This document shows, piece after piece, positions 21,634 through 34,998 of a stretch of DNA of 64,000 nucleotides. Source of the DNA: Sarcocystis neurona. Taxonomy: Eukaryota; Apicomplexa; Conoidasida; Eucoccidiorida; Sarcocystidae. Below the pieces are notes generated by a model, which was not told the DNA's origin, ran no database searches, and saw only the letters and a program-made list of their open reading frames with translations. Every line of letters starts with the position of its first letter. The first letter of the stretch is position 1. Location of the stretch: contig KL647311.1 in the NCBI GenBank assembly GCA_000727475.1, positions 469,181 to 533,180 of the forward strand, read 5' to 3'. Both the position numbers and the translations under genes were made by a program.

Positions 21634-24600
21634 ATGACGCGGCTTGGTGCTCTGCTGCCCAGACTGCAGCTTTGCGAGTGCGTCCTCCTCGTGGTACGGC
21701 TGCTGTTGTTTGGCTTCCATATTCTCTGTTGCCTGCTGGTCCTGCGGTGCGTCTTTACTCTGCTGCTGATCTTCCGTCTGGTGCAGCGCTCCCCTGCAAC
21801 TACCGCTGCCGGAGCGGCCGACGCTACTCCAGGTCCAACGCCCACTATCAGTGGGGAAACCGCTGGCGTCCCCTCACCGCCGTCGCTGATCGAGAACTTT
21901 CTGCTCCAGTGTTTTGCGGATATTTCCGTCCACGCACCGCATGCACCCGTTCCTACACCGGCAGCAGTAGGCGACGCAGCACGGGGACCTGGAAGCCCCC
22001 GTGGTCATCAGATGTTCCCCAGTCACGCAGGTAAAGCTTGCGCTTCGGAATGCCGTAGTACTGCGTGCCAGCAGCAGAGGGAACCCTCTCTTTTTGTGAG
22101 GTTTATAAACTTCCTACTGCTCTCAGACATTGCAAACCTCACAGCAACTTCTCGGCTGACCAGGGAGCTTCTTTTCCCTTCCTCTTGTATTGCGCCGTTG
22201 AGTTGTTTGTCTGCTGCTGCTTGTTCCTATTTGGCCAAATCCCAGTGCCCTTTTCCCGGCTCTCTGTGCTCCGGTCTGTGTGCCCCTTCTACAGCCGCTG
22301 CTCCCTCGTCTAGCTTGTTGTATTACCACGCCCTTCTGAACAGTCCTCAAGTGTATCTGCTTCGTGAAAAAGTGTACGCCCTACTTCTCTGGCGCGTTGC
22401 ATGTGGCCGCCCGTTTACAAATATGTACAGTTGCTGTTCTGCGCTCTTGCCTGATATTGTTGGAGACTGTGTTAGCAGCTATCGGGCTGCCCTGCGACAC
22501 TTCCTCCTTCAGCAACGGCAGTGGCTCTCGTCCCGTCCTTTTTTTCACGAAAACTGGCAACACTTCGTCGTGTATGCTGTTGACACAGCGGGGTGCAGGA
22601 AAGCGGAACAGATACGTGCACGGCAGACGAAAAGAGAGGTGCTGGTAGCTCCAGTAAAGCAGCGCGTGTTACAACAGCACCAGGTTCCGGGCGAAGCCGT
22701 GATGCAGCATCGGCAGCTGTGTGATTCTGAGTCTCTCGATGAGGCCAGCTTCCATGCATCTGGTAGCCGGCAGCTGCGCGCAGGAAATTATGCTTCAGTA
22801 GGCCCCTCCACAGCTTCAGGTCTGCTGCCTGCTGCAGCATCCAAAGAGATCCTCTGCAGCGACGTACCAGGGCCTTCGGCCGCAGAGGCAGCGTGTACGC
22901 AGGTTGGTAACGTAGCAGCGAGAGGGTGCTCATGTACACGAGGACCCGGTGTGGACGTTCAGAAGTATAGCGTGCGGAGGACTGAAAGGGTAGTTAACGA
23001 CGGTGATACGGATATAGCCAGTGGACTCGAAAAGCGTTATTTTCCAGGAGTCCCACCTTCTAAGGAGCTTGTGGCGGGAATCTCACGGTGCGACGCTAGT
23101 GAATTTGGCTATCCCAACAACTCTTTCCTCACAGCAGTAGCGTGCAATCGTTTTCCGCAGTCGGATCAGCTTCCTGTGTTTGTTTCGGCTCTGAGCGGCA
23201 GCTGGAACAAACAGGGCAGCTGGTGCCGATTATGGACTTTCGTCGACGACCTGCAGATAGGTGCTGAGCCAGCGAGTCCGCCCGTGCTTCTTCTTCCTGC
23301 CCTGCCACCAGCGCATGCAGCAGCGCAGCGGCGTGTGGTCGAGGGGAACACAGGCACGTGGTGGAGTTCGTGGATGCACTTCATTCCGCAGATGCCCGTA
23401 CTGCTCGTTATTCAGCAGCTGCAACAGCAGCAGCCGCGTATACCGCTAGTAGGTTGCAACCGCATGCCCGTCGTGGCAGTCTCCGTGTATGACTTCACCC
23501 CCTTTCTAGATGCCTGCAAGGATCGTCATCGAAGCGGTGAGGCGAAAAAGCAGCACTCTCAGAAACAAGGCGTGCTGGCTGGTGAAGCAATGACAGGGCT
23601 GACAATAATGGGCACTGTCTTTCCAGAACAGGAAACAGTGCCCTTGTCACCAGCACCGAAAACTGTCCGGCCCGTCAGAACACAGCTGTTCTCTTTAAAG
23701 GAGGTGACCGATGATTCTTGCCCAACTCAGTCGTCGGTCGGAACACCAGCTGCTGGTATCGTAGACGCAGCCTTTTCTGCGTGTTCCGGCAGTTGTCATT
23801 TGGGCAGTGCCGGATCACGCCCAATGGATAGACCACAACACCAGTACTCATGGGACGCGCGACCGAAGCATCTGTGGGCACTTCTCGCCAGCGGAAATCT
23901 TCTTGTGATTGACATGGAGCGCTTGATACCTATATCCAAGCATACTGCTGAGAGAAGTTGTGCTGCGCCGCCTTTCACCACCAGAGACAATCCTGTAGTA
24001 GGTCGTCGCGTCTTACCATTCAGCTCCGCAGATCGCTGCTGTGGCGGCACAAACAGCGGGGGAGAAACTTCAGCAGCCGTTGTTGTTCAAGAGAAGGCTC
24101 TTTTTTTCACCGATACGCGCACATCACACATGTCCATTTTCGCCGACTTGCGCAGAGAGAAAGGCCAAAAATGCACACTGTCTGGATCTCCTGCAACTGG
24201 TGACGCAAACATCATTGCTGCCGATGCCACGGGTACGCCAGACAAGCACGTGCCATTTCTTTGTCTGCAACGCGACGGCTACGGCTAATCATGCAGGTAG
24301 TCTCGCCACCAATTCGTAGCCGTCTTTATCAAATTTTTCCTCCTGACAGGCCTCACACACTCTAGCCAAGAATCACGCTTAACACGCGATCTTTGAAAAA
24401 TTGTTTGTACCGTTGACCCACACAGACTTCAGCAGGTAGGAGGCGGCCATGTTCCGAAAGGACCAACAAAAGTTTTCGGTTGTTCTGACGGTGATCCCTG
24501 CGCTGGCCTTTCACAGGGGCGACCGTGGCTTCTCTCTTGGACTCCCCTCATGCCGTGCGCTTGTGGGACATACGAGGTGGAAGCACCCTTCTTGCAGTAC

Positions 24601-25184
24601 CTCCTCTGAAAGGTTTTTATTTAGTCAGTCGAAACAAGTCTCGTCTACTTGAAAGGAGGCCAACATATAACACCAGTTCAGTCCTGTCGGCTGCCGAGAA
24701 TAACACGTTCGTACTCCGGTACAACTCTGCGCGATTTGCCTATTTTACCGCCGCCGACGCAGCTACGGCGTGCTCTCGAGAGATCATAACCCTCTCACGA
24801 CGTCTGAAGGCGGAAAATCCGCCAGTCTCATCAACGAGATGTGATGCGCTGCAAGCGGCAGTGCTTCGCCGAGCAGCGGTAAAAGTCGCATACGAGAGTA
24901 TGTTTGTGGTGCAACAGCGCCAAGACCACCGCGACAGGCCAACAGCATACGCGATGGCAGATATGTCTGAATTAGCAGAGGTCGCGGACAACCCGGCAAA
25001 ATTGGGCGTTCCCAAGAGACACGCTACCAGCTTCGTTCTTCCCGAGAAGAGTTCTCCAGAAGTCGAGCCGACGGACGCGGATGGCGTTATTCATCAATGG
25101 TATGTCAGTGCGCGCAGTCAAAGAACAGCAACGGGTGTGGAAACCAGTGAAGAGCTGTGTAAGGCGCACTGCTACGGAAATTAG
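21634..25184 (+). CDS. Large hypothetical protein, F-box-like and WD-repeat-like
   Basis: Two exons are proposed: 21634-24232 and 24517-25184, joined by a GT..AG intron (donor gtacgc, acceptor tttcacag). The frame is kept and gives 1088 residues. Residues about 153-182 (RFINFLLLSDIANLTATSRL) resemble an F-box helix pair. A Trp/Arg-containing stretch (RQWLSSRPFFHENW) follows, in the position where F-box/WD proteins have a linker. Exon 2 starts with a blade-like DSPHAVRLWDIRGG, typical of a WD40 repeat; weaker blade-like stretches precede it (HLWALLASGNLLVIDME). The family role would be substrate recognition in SCF ubiquitin ligases, but the match is partial. The N-terminal 50 residues are strongly hydrophobic and end at an acceptor-like site (21786), so they may be intron. 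The exon may also end earlier at 25099 (donor gtatgt after DGVIHQW) and continue at 25370-25449, which keeps phase. Confidence 0.5.
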
Positions 25185-28100
25185 TTGTCACATCCCCCTC
25201 ACGGACGCACCGTGCGTGACAACTTCCTCTTTGCCTCGCAAATGAGAAATGATGTTGAGCTCTGACTCGCCTGTAACACTGCTGTCACGACAAAAGCCAG
25301 GGAGATGCTACTGCATAGTAACTGTTTTTGCCATGATTGTCTTATTTTTCTGTCACTGCACACGGACAGGCGGTGGGGCTGCTCTTCGCCATGGCGCTCC
25401 TTCGTGCTGTCGTCCACTCCAAATGACTTCGTCACCTCCGCTACCCGAGGTACGCCCCCGCAACGACTGCGCTGTGTGTGGGTCAATTGTACAACAGAGA
25501 AATTTATGCTCTGCAGGATGAACAGCTTCGCCACACACCTGTGGCCACAGCTGCTTCCGTAAACATTGCACGGAGTCCGCCAGTCTCTGCTGCGGAGCAC
25601 TGATTTGTAGCCGGTGAGCGTCGTATTTGGAGTCGAGTGTCAATCAACCCGGGTCAATGCCTGTGCGCATCTTCCTTCTCTACAATATCTGGCGCTTGTG
25701 TCCTTTCTCGGTCAAAGCGCCAAAAATCTGATCGTTGATTGTTGGAAGAATTCTGTCCGCAGAATGGAAAGCAAGTTAAAGCGGCTCACGTTACAGTTGA
25801 AGAAGCGACACCCAATTGAAAAGGCTGGTCAAGTGACATTCGGATGGTACCAGACGTTTTCTTTCGTGACTAACGCGTCTCTTACACACGCACACGTCCT
25901 ACACGCGCCATTGCCGTCCCCCTGGCATGCATGCCCAATAAAGGATGTGCGTTGTGGTGTGCGCATCAGTGTACAACATACTTTGCTGGACGCGTCTTCA
26001 GGTGTGCCCCTACTCACGCGTGGCGATTTGAAGAGGACGCATAGAACTCAGTGTGCAAAAAGAACAGAGCAGAACGCGTTTTTGTGCGGTGCTGCCTTTC
26101 TTCTGTGCTGTCAGACTTGCGTCCGGCTGGAGTATTTCAATCGCCTTCCCTACCCGCGCATTTGTTAGTTATGATGCAGCGTGCCGCCTCTGTGAAGATA
26201 CTACGGCTGTCAAAACACGCTGCGTGCCGCCGGTTGGCCGACCCCTCTGGCGCCGAGTCTCCTGCGCTGTGGCCGCTCACAACATGACTGTGAGGAGGGA
26301 AGAATAGGAGGCACGGTCTCGACGAATGTGCAGTCGGCAAGAGCACGGTTTTGAAAGCTCAAGAAGACATAAAACAGGAAGGCATCTATCAAACTGGACT
26401 TGCAGGACACAGCTGGATGCGTGGGTGCGTGCCTTCCGCTCAAGTCGTTGACCTTATAAGTAGCAACGCCAGGCAGACGACCTCAGGTGAAGTACTTCTA
26501 AAACCTCAGGTCACAACTTGGCCGCCAGAATCGACATTTCTCAACAGAGGGCTTGAGTGTTCCCTCCCTGTAAGAACGAACGGTTCTCAACAGTCCGACA
26601 GCTCAAGTCTGCTCGTCTCGAGGGCGGACTGTGTTGCCCGCAGCTGTTTGGATACGCACGAGACCATTGCCTACACTCTTATGAAGACGCTCTTTTGGTG
26701 TCAATGGCACACTAATTTCCAAGCAGACGACAGTGGCAGAACCTCGTTTCTGGTGTTGCGCCACACACGGATCGCGTGTGGAGAAGGTTGGCTACAAAGC
26801 TGCAAGGATAGCTTTTGCTCGCAGACGCACCCGGTGCTCGGCAACGGGATGACTCTCAAATGCCGCGCCCACTGCAAAATGTGCGTCGTTTTGTAATGCA
26901 TACATAAATCACAAACGGTGGTAAATGATCTGCCGTCACGTACAACATTATGTTTATGTGCATGTCTTTGACACTGGACCCATCTCTCTGTTCGTCATCC
27001 GCACCTGAGGTGCACTTGCGGTCCTGCAAACTGGATCGCTATCATGCGAGGACCTCGGACTAGGCAGGAATGGCGACACTATTATGCAGTAGCGTCGAAC
27101 ACTGGAGACCAAGGTGTTATACTGTGCTGGGCTCAATGAAGGGCAAACCACCGCTCTGTTGCTTATTGGATGACTGTTATCTCAAATTAGAGGAATTTCA
27201 AGTTTACGCGAGTCACATTCCCTACGTGAACAAGGTACAAAGGGAGGCACTCTGCGGTAGAAGTAAAGGCAAGGCCAAAATCGCGAAGTTCTTTGACGTG
27301 CTGGAGCTCCTTGCCTTCTGTAAACCGGCACACTTGTAAGTAGGGCAGTACTGCAATCACTCCAAATTCATGGCAGCCCGACAGGAGATACATGTATCCA
27401 GAGAAAGCAGCCTGCAAAAACTGATGCAGCACAACAGTGCTGCCAAGCGAGTACCAGAAAGACGCACCGAGATACCTCTTTATTTGAAATCCTGTAGTGG
27501 AAAATACTGCGTTGCAGCACAGCCGCACATAATCGAGAAGCTCAGACTGCAAGGGTTGGAAGCACAGAGGACACCTGGTGCCACCTCCGCAGGGAGGAAT
27601 TTGGTATCGCGGCGGTCTCTGTGCCTGAAGGGTCATTCAAGTATAAAGCCGCTGCGCATGCAGCCCTTACATTCTATATGCGTCTTCCCTCTCAAAACGA
27701 ACACCGGCTCAAACTACGCTAGTCGCCCATGTCTTAAATTGTACAGTCGTGTGCTTGTGTCAGTTTCGACATGATGTGAGAACATATATATTATCGGTGT
27801 ATATGTCTTTGCAGGTATGCCCGTGCACTACTAACTATATAACTTGTACATACGCTTTTACGGAGCGGCGTCCCGTTTCCGCTTTCAGTAAATATTGACC
27901 ACCGGTCCTCTATCGTGTGGTTTGACGCGCAAATTGGCGTCCGCCTGCAATGAAGGGCAGCACTCGCCCTGGCCGCTACAGTGTCAGAAAAGCGAACGGG
28001 TGTGTGACGGGCGTGCGCGCACGGGTGGAAGTTAATACTTAAAGGGGACGATTATCACCCAGGGAGACTCCAAGCGGCCAACGAGTGTGCACCACAGGAT

Positions 28101-30191
28101 AGCCAACATCGATACAACATTTCTAAATGCAGTGCTCCGCAGGAGGGCGATTTTACAAGGACAGCTGACGCGCGGCATAAAATTGAAGCCAACACTTAGG
28201 GAGACCAGTGGTGCCTGTAGAAATGCGTCCTCCGGAAAAGCAACTCTTTTCAAACGTGACTGCTCGAGCAACACGTCCCTGGTGGACTACGGCAATGCAA
28301 AACCATTTGTGTTTGACGGCTGGTACGAGATGTGCCACCCTCCTACCTACGTGGTGCGTGCTTGTGCATTTGGCAACGCGTAACACATAATCGCTAAATT
28401 CTTCAAAGCACTATTTTCAGACCCAGTGCCAACGCAACGGCACAGCGGCGGAGTTGCTAAGACCCGATTCTCGTGCTATTTTACGCAGCGCAGCACTCGC
28501 TCACTGGTCCATGTCGCCAACGAAGAAGCACAGGCTTTTCTGGTTTTGCTTAGGGTGACGACACGCTCACCGCACTCGAATACACAATAAAGCACGTACG
28601 CTGAATGGGCGCTCGACCTGTGGATCAACCTGTTCATGGGTTACACATCGTTGCCGCGCCTTTTTTGAGATCAAAACCTGTCTACGCAGTCCATAGCACG
28701 GCAGCTTCCTAACCCATGTCGTAGTCGCGGAGACTCGAGCACGTTACACCCCAGCGCATTGTGATGTGTTTGTGTGTCTGATCGTCTTGAGCCGGGCACA
28801 CCCCGAACGAGCCGAGCTTCCTAACCCATGTCGTAGTCGCGGAGACTCGAGCACGTTACACCCCAGCGCATTGTGATGTGTTTGTTTGTCTGATCGTCTT
28901 GAGTCGGGCACACCCCGAACGAGCCGTGCATGAGTTGCGAAGGCGACCCGCGTGTCTTAAATCCCCAACTGCGCAGGAAGACCCCATCAGACGACTTTGC
29001 GCAGAGCATACAAAGTGCTGATTTTTTTAGCGACGTAAGCAAAGGTAGACGCGAAGACCGATCGTGCACTTTTGTGGAATCTGCCGTAGACAGCGCTGCT
29101 AGTGGGCTGCGGTTTGCAACGCGTGTGAACCGCTCATGGGAGGAGGAATGGTTCCGGAATCGGGTGGGCGTCAGCATCTGAAGGAGAGCTGCAGGGACAC
29201 GTGAGGACCTGCGGCGAAGCACAGTCCAGCAGAACGGCACTGTTAGGGAATGCTCTCCAAATGTAGCCGATTCGCGGCGCCCGCCCAACACGTAGGCCGT
29301 TTTCCAGGGGGGCATATCTCAGGTCGCTTACAAAGTGATTTCTGCCGTCCTGCAGAGCGCGACTTGTTACAAGGTGGCTACTTGGAGTTGACGAGTTTGG
29401 ACTAGTGAACATCGGTGTTTGTGTAAAATGGCACACAGCGCAGCGAAAGGACCAGCGCGTATGACGACGACTTCACTACCACCAGCAGCCGCGCTTTCAT
29501 AGGCAGCAGCACCTTGTGCGACTGCAGGTACAGCACAGCTAGCCAAAGCACGGTCATCCGTGACAGTAGCGTACCACCAGCAGCAGTGACTTTCGCGTAC
29601 TGGCACGGCATCTTCACTTCAATGGAATGCCGGTCGCGACCCCTGCGACCCTCCCGTGGGTCGAGCGGTAAGACACAGTTCTTAGTGAATGCGCCGCTGT
29701 GTGAATGGTGCGCTGGCGTGGGAGGGGCACTCGCTGTAACACGAGGACTTTTTGCTCGGCTGAAATGGATGTCGAAAGTAGGGCTTCGATGAAGCACACA
29801 CATCGATACGGAGGACATCCCCGTGTTCACACCTGTGCTGGCGCCACCGCCCCACCGACATTCCTGCTCGCTTTTCTCTCACATTCGTGCTCGCCTCAGA
29901 TTTCCCCCTTGGACGGCGGAGAGACGCCGAGCTCGTGACGTCGCGAGTTGTGCAGTGATGCCATCAGCAGCCCGCCGCCAGAAGTGCTGCGGATGGAGAG
30001 AGAGTCACCCTCGTCTCATACCATTCGCACACGTTTTTTTGTTAGATTGTGCACGATTATGTGGCGAGTCCGTCACATTGCAACCTATGATGCGCAGTAC
30101 TGCAGTCAGCAGCCTGCCGCAAGCAATTGCTGGGGGGGGGAAGGAATAGTCCCCTCGTCTGAGACCGATCGTAGAGTTCTTTTATTAGTTT
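25185..30191. other. Repeat-poor interval without a recognised gene
   Basis: The longest open frames are on the + strand at 25764-26168 (starting MESKLKRL, basic), 26351-26896 (181 codons, no domain), 27070-27339, 27370-27774 and 28087-28383, and on the minus strand at 28821-29315 and 29402-29830. None matches a family known to me. The segment 25370-25449 is a possible third exon of the WD-like gene. A 112-bp tandem duplication lies at 28703-28926. A gene with many short exons could be hidden here. Confidence 0.45.
28703..28926. repeat. 112-bp tandem duplication
   Basis: The unit agcttcctaacccatgtcgt ... ccccgaacgagccg is present twice, at 28703-28814 and 28815-28926. The copies differ by only about two or three bases (for example tgtgtgtctg versus tgtttgtctg, and gagccggg versus gagtcggg), so the duplication is recent. 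It contains no supported gene. Confidence 0.92.
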
Positions 30192-33100
30192 ATGCGCCGT
30201 AGGATGGCGCAGATTGTTAGGTTGCCGGAGTTTTCGGTGAACCTTCTGCTGCGTCCCCGTTTCTTGCTAAACGCTTTCGTTTTCCTCCTTGTTTCTGGGG
30301 CACTAAACGCCGCTGACGCTGCCACTTCGAGACGGGGCAGCACCCCCCCATCGGTCCAGTCGCCGCAAGGGGCGTCTGCGACCGTCACTGCGGCTGCTGG
30401 CTCTTCCGTGGCTCTTGCATCTTTGGCAGGTGCTCGTGCAAACGCGGCGGAGCAGGAGGCCTCCGATGCTGCTGAATCTGAAAAACTAGCTGGGGTAAGT
30501 TTACCAGTGACACAAACGACCTTAGTAACGGTGCACGAACCGGAAAAGCACAATGCCGCACGTGTACCCCAGGAGAGAGAACGGGAAAGCGTAACTGAAC
30601 GTGCGTTGTGGGCTTGCTTCAACGTGCCTACGCCCGCTTCCTGCAATGAGATGAGCCCTCAGCGGCGGAACAGTGTGGAGAAAGGGCCACGACACATGGG
30701 CAAGCAAGCGCGTTCCGGTAGTGAACAGCAGCAGCCCATGATTGTGCATCAACGACTGCTGCAGAATATCCCGAGCTCCGAAGTCTCCAGCGGCAACCAG
30801 AAAGCAGACAGTGGCGCACCATTCGAGGGACTTGCGGTTGCTGGACAGATTCTTGGACTGGCGACGGACTTTGACGGAACAATGGTGTCCTACCGAGCCC
30901 AACCAGAAACACACCAACCACTTGATGTGTTGGGTGCTCTGTCTACCCCCGCAAGCGCGAGTTGCAAACCTGAACGAAAATGTCAACACGGAGATCAGCA
31001 CGGATACGAGTGGAAAGAACGTGCATCTACGGAGGGGCAACAGATGCAGCGCGAGGACGAGGGTCCCACTACGCAAAACTTGTGCTCAAACAGTCGTTGT
31101 GGGATTGAAATCGACGCACTAGCACGGATCGTCGCTCCCGAGCTTCAAGCCCACAGCCGCAGCAATAGCAGCGTAGCCACGAGCAGCAGCAGCACCGCGG
31201 AAAGCCCCTACGTGGATACGTGTGTGACGCTGTGGGCGCTAGCGCGAGCACACGCGGAAAATAAGGATGAGTACGACGAGGTTCTGCGTGACGCTGTAGA
31301 CGCGTATAAAGAAGGGTTGAACCATATTTACAGCCATAGCCGACTGCTGAAGCTTGATAGCGACCACTCCCATGGAAGCGGGTGGCGGGGCGCAGAGGGC
31401 GAATCCGGTGACTCCGAAGGACAAGCAGAAGATGAAGGCAACGCGCTTGATCAGGAGAATCCAGTGGCGATTCGGGATCTTAAACTCAGACAGGAGCTGC
31501 TTGAGGAACTGGTAACTGCTTTGGACAAGTACGAAGAAGAAATGGCGAACACACCAGCAACGCGGAAACTTTTGAGAGGCATTCCTCGAAGTGAGCGCAG
31601 CACGCTGCAGATGCCGTCACCAACACTCGCATTTGACCTACATGGTGTTGATCTCAAGATATTAGAAGCCACGACTCTGTCAGTTTCGCTAAGCCCTTCT
31701 TCTCTGTCGAGCGCATCAAGCAGTCGGAGCGGCGGCAACGTGAAATAGGTTTGATGTGCCCGTAAACAGTACGCAAAGATAGTGGGAGGCATCACCACGT
31801 GCAGTTCTAATGCTATTCGTACTCCGACGCTTGTGCATGCCCTAGCGTTGTACGCGTATCCGTGATAATCGGAAACGTGCGTGTGAATATGTGTGTATCT
31901 CTGTGCGTGTGTGCCGGTGAATCTTGAACGTACGCTTGGCACGCACGCAAAACTACCTCAACTCATTAGCTGACATTACATATTATCAATCTATGACGTG
32001 CAGCCTCGCTTGAAACTGACCTCCTCCAAACGCCCAATAGTGTTGATCTTTTCAAGCCTGGCGCTCTTCAGGTAAGCGGACAGCGCTACTGTTGCTTGCA
32101 AGCAAAACCATAAATGACCAGAGTGACGGGACGAGTAACGACATCTGTACGACATCTGCCGAAGACAAGTTCCAACATTTCGTAGGAGGCTACTGCCCAC
32201 CCGCCAGATGTATGTGTACCGCGTAGACAGTTCAGGAGAGGTCCATATTTCGTGCATATTACCTGTTCATTAGAGGTGTCGCTGATAGCAGCAGCAGCTG
32301 CCGTGGGCATGTGAACGTCTGTCAACATGGAAGCGATTCCCTAGTGCATACGTTGGCCACGAATTTTCCCGCTGAACGAAGTAGCGACTGAAATCGGTAG
32401 CTGGCTTCTGCATGTGGGTGACCTGGCCATGCCAATTTCAGTAGGTCCAGATGTGCCTGCCTGCTGCTTCCGTGCCTCCGCATGTTCGTGTGGCAGACGA
32501 GTATCCATCCGTAAAGATCACCTTTCAGTAGCCTACGCTTTGCTCGTAGTTCGGACGCTCGTGATGACTGCGCTAGAAAAAGAACGCTGCTCGTGACACA
32601 TATCAAAATTGTAATTCATCTGGTTGGGAAAGCCGCTGTCAGAGAACCGGCGTCGAGGTCAGCGGAATAGACGTGTCCGTTTACAGCTTGCCTTCACATC
32701 GTGTGGTGTTCCTCCCAGTGTACAGCGAACGTCTCCACCGCCGGTAGACGCTTTGTCTGTGATGAAACCTTTGAGCGGACTCATCCTGGCGATCGCCGTT
32801 CCCCTCACCAAGCGTTCGTGCTGCGCTGTTGCATTTCCAGACTATCTTGCGACTGAAAGCGTTGGACATTCCGGTAACTGTAATTTCTCACTCGTGGAGC
32901 TCAGCTCTTGTAACCGCAACGATCCGCCATGGTTTGAACCGAGGTGTCGCGCAATGCACATCCAGAATGTCACAGCCACAAATGCAGGCTTCTTCGCAGA
33001 GCTCTTCCGGCGGTACGACGCAGTGGACGCCAAGAGTTGCCGAAGCGATGGCGAGTCAATACGAGCGCCCGTCACCGAAGGGCGAGTGTTTTGGGGACAA

Positions 33101-34998
33101 ACACTCGCCGTTGGAGACACACCCCCAAGCAGTTGAGTCGTCTCCAGTACTTCCTCCAGCGGATGCTCGACAAGAGTACAAAACCAAGGAGGGACACGTG
33201 AACCCGTCAGATCATTCTTTGACAGTGGCAACGGCTTATGAAGTCACGGTGTCTGAGTGGGTCGAACACGTGCTGAGTGGTGTGAAAGTGCCGGGCAACG
33301 AATTAGTCTTTCGCAAGGGTGTGAGTACTGGTAAGCGTTTTGCCCCCACCTTTTCACACGTCACATGCACGCATTTCGGTGGCAGGACAAGTGATCGCTT
33401 ACGCCGTCGCGCGTTGGGGCGTTGAGCAAAACGTGCACGTTTAAACGTTATCGTTTCGCACACATCTGTGCACCCTGCTGCACGAGGATTCTGCGTGAGG
33501 AGTCTTCGCTGTTGCTGCATCCGCATAGAGAGCTACTGTGTGTAGTGGTTCTTCGGTTCATCTCATGTGTACAGTACGGACGGCCTTTTGGCCTCAGGTT
33601 GAACCTGGTAGCTGGATGCGTTTTCCATGAAAAACTGGGGCTTTTCATGATGTACACTTTTCGTGTCGCGTGGCTACGCGCATGGCTTTCTACGTGCCAA
33701 TAGGGATTCGCCTGCAGTGTGTTGTGGATCTTACAGGAGAAGTGCGAGTGCGATGCGTGACACCGCGAGCCAAGCGTGAGCTTCTGCAGAAGGCGAGGCA
33801 GGACAGGTTGAAACAATTGCGGAAAAAGTTGCATTCTTCAGATCGTGATTCCGGAGCGCTGGCACACTCATTATTAGCGTCAGCAAGGGCAGATCAAAGT
33901 AAAGGTCTGCCGCTGCAATCCGCGCACGATGAGCAAGATCAGAAAATGGGCCGCTCGGCAGCCGTTCCCGCGCGAAAAGCGTGCATGTGGATGTTGTATG
34001 TGGGAGACACGTAAGCCTTTTACCACTGTGCAGTCAACCTGTTTATCAAGTCCTAACAGGATGCGGTGCCTGCCGAAAACGCGAGTTTGTATTCGACAAA
34101 CGCAACGGGTGATAGCCGTATTGTATGTGATGCACTGCAAGATCCTGTGTCTTACATATAGCGCAAGTATGTGCACTGGTCGTGGTGCTCTTGTAGTTGG
34201 GTGGAAGCCCGTAAGTGTGTCGGACTGCGATGTCGTTATTATTTCGTGAAGTTGTTTCTTGTGAGTAGGGTGGAACACGCTGTAGTGATATATATCTGCA
34301 AGTAGAGGCTGCCTGTTATCATGTCGGTCTGCTTCTTTACAGGAGTGCCGACATACCTGCTCTTCTTGAGGCGGACATCGGCATTCTTATGGGGACACCG
34401 TCCAAAGGGCTGCAAGCCGTAAGCTCCGCTGAGACTGCGCAACATCATGTCCAACTGTTATTTCCAGTGGCAGCACCATAGTCTGCCCGCACGCAGCAGT
34501 TTCCGTACCGGTCGCGTCACACGTGTGTCACAAGTTTTGGAGGTGTTCACTCTATGAAAATTATGGTATTTAGGCGAAGTACCCTGCGGCGCGGCTGTGC
34601 TAGTGCAGTGGGACGCACGCGTGCTTGTTGGTTCGTTCCAGGTTCTGCGAGCGGCCGGAGTGGTCGTACAACCGCTTAGCCGTCTCATCGACGATTTCAA
34701 AGTACAAGCCGTCAAACGTAAGCAACAGCGACTGTGTGGACCTCCGGAAGGGCGAGCAGAACAGTTCACTTCCTTGGATCCGCATTCAGATGCAAATGAA
34801 AGTGTTCTGTGTCGCCGGTCCGAGGAAGGGGCGCGAACATCAGGTGCCAAGGTGACAGTTGTACGACGATTTTTTTACATTCTACCAGGGGTTGATAAGG
34901 GTAATTTGAATGTTTCGCAGCGTATTCGACGTCGTGTGATCTACAACACCTCGGACTGGCTCGAGGTAGATACACTACTTTTCGGGAGTGCCGTGTAG
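30192..34998 (+). CDS. HAD-superfamily phosphatase, TH2-type (thiamin-monophosphate phosphatase-like), five exons
   Basis: Proposed exons are 30192-31739, 32841-33330, 33704-34010, 34343-34418 and 34642-34998. All introns are GT..AG, phases agree, and the product is 925 residues. The four HAD motifs fall in order: nucleophile TDFDGTMV (Asp226, Asp228); motif II IPVTVISHSWSSALV (Ser532); motif III lysine in VTPRAKREL (about 703); and motif IV YVGDTSAD plus LLEADIGILMG, which spans the exon 3/4 junction. Further colinear matches to the HAD domain of plant TH2 are DTCVTLWALARAH, GVDLKILEA, NELVFRKGVSTG, GVVVQPL and the closing SDWLEVDTLLFG. TH2 dephosphorylates thiamin monophosphate; the same substrate is inferred here, not shown. 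No TenA domain is present. Residues about 22-42 form a signal-peptide or anchor-like hydrophobic segment. Low-complexity inserts separate the motifs. The donor at 31740 (gtgaaa) is the weakest junction. Confidence 0.85.

Noticed and set aside
23230..23260. FVDDLQIG in the large hypothetical protein, like a reverse-transcriptase YxDD box
   Set aside because: No other reverse-transcriptase motif is near, and the surrounding protein looks like an F-box/WD type. A chance match.
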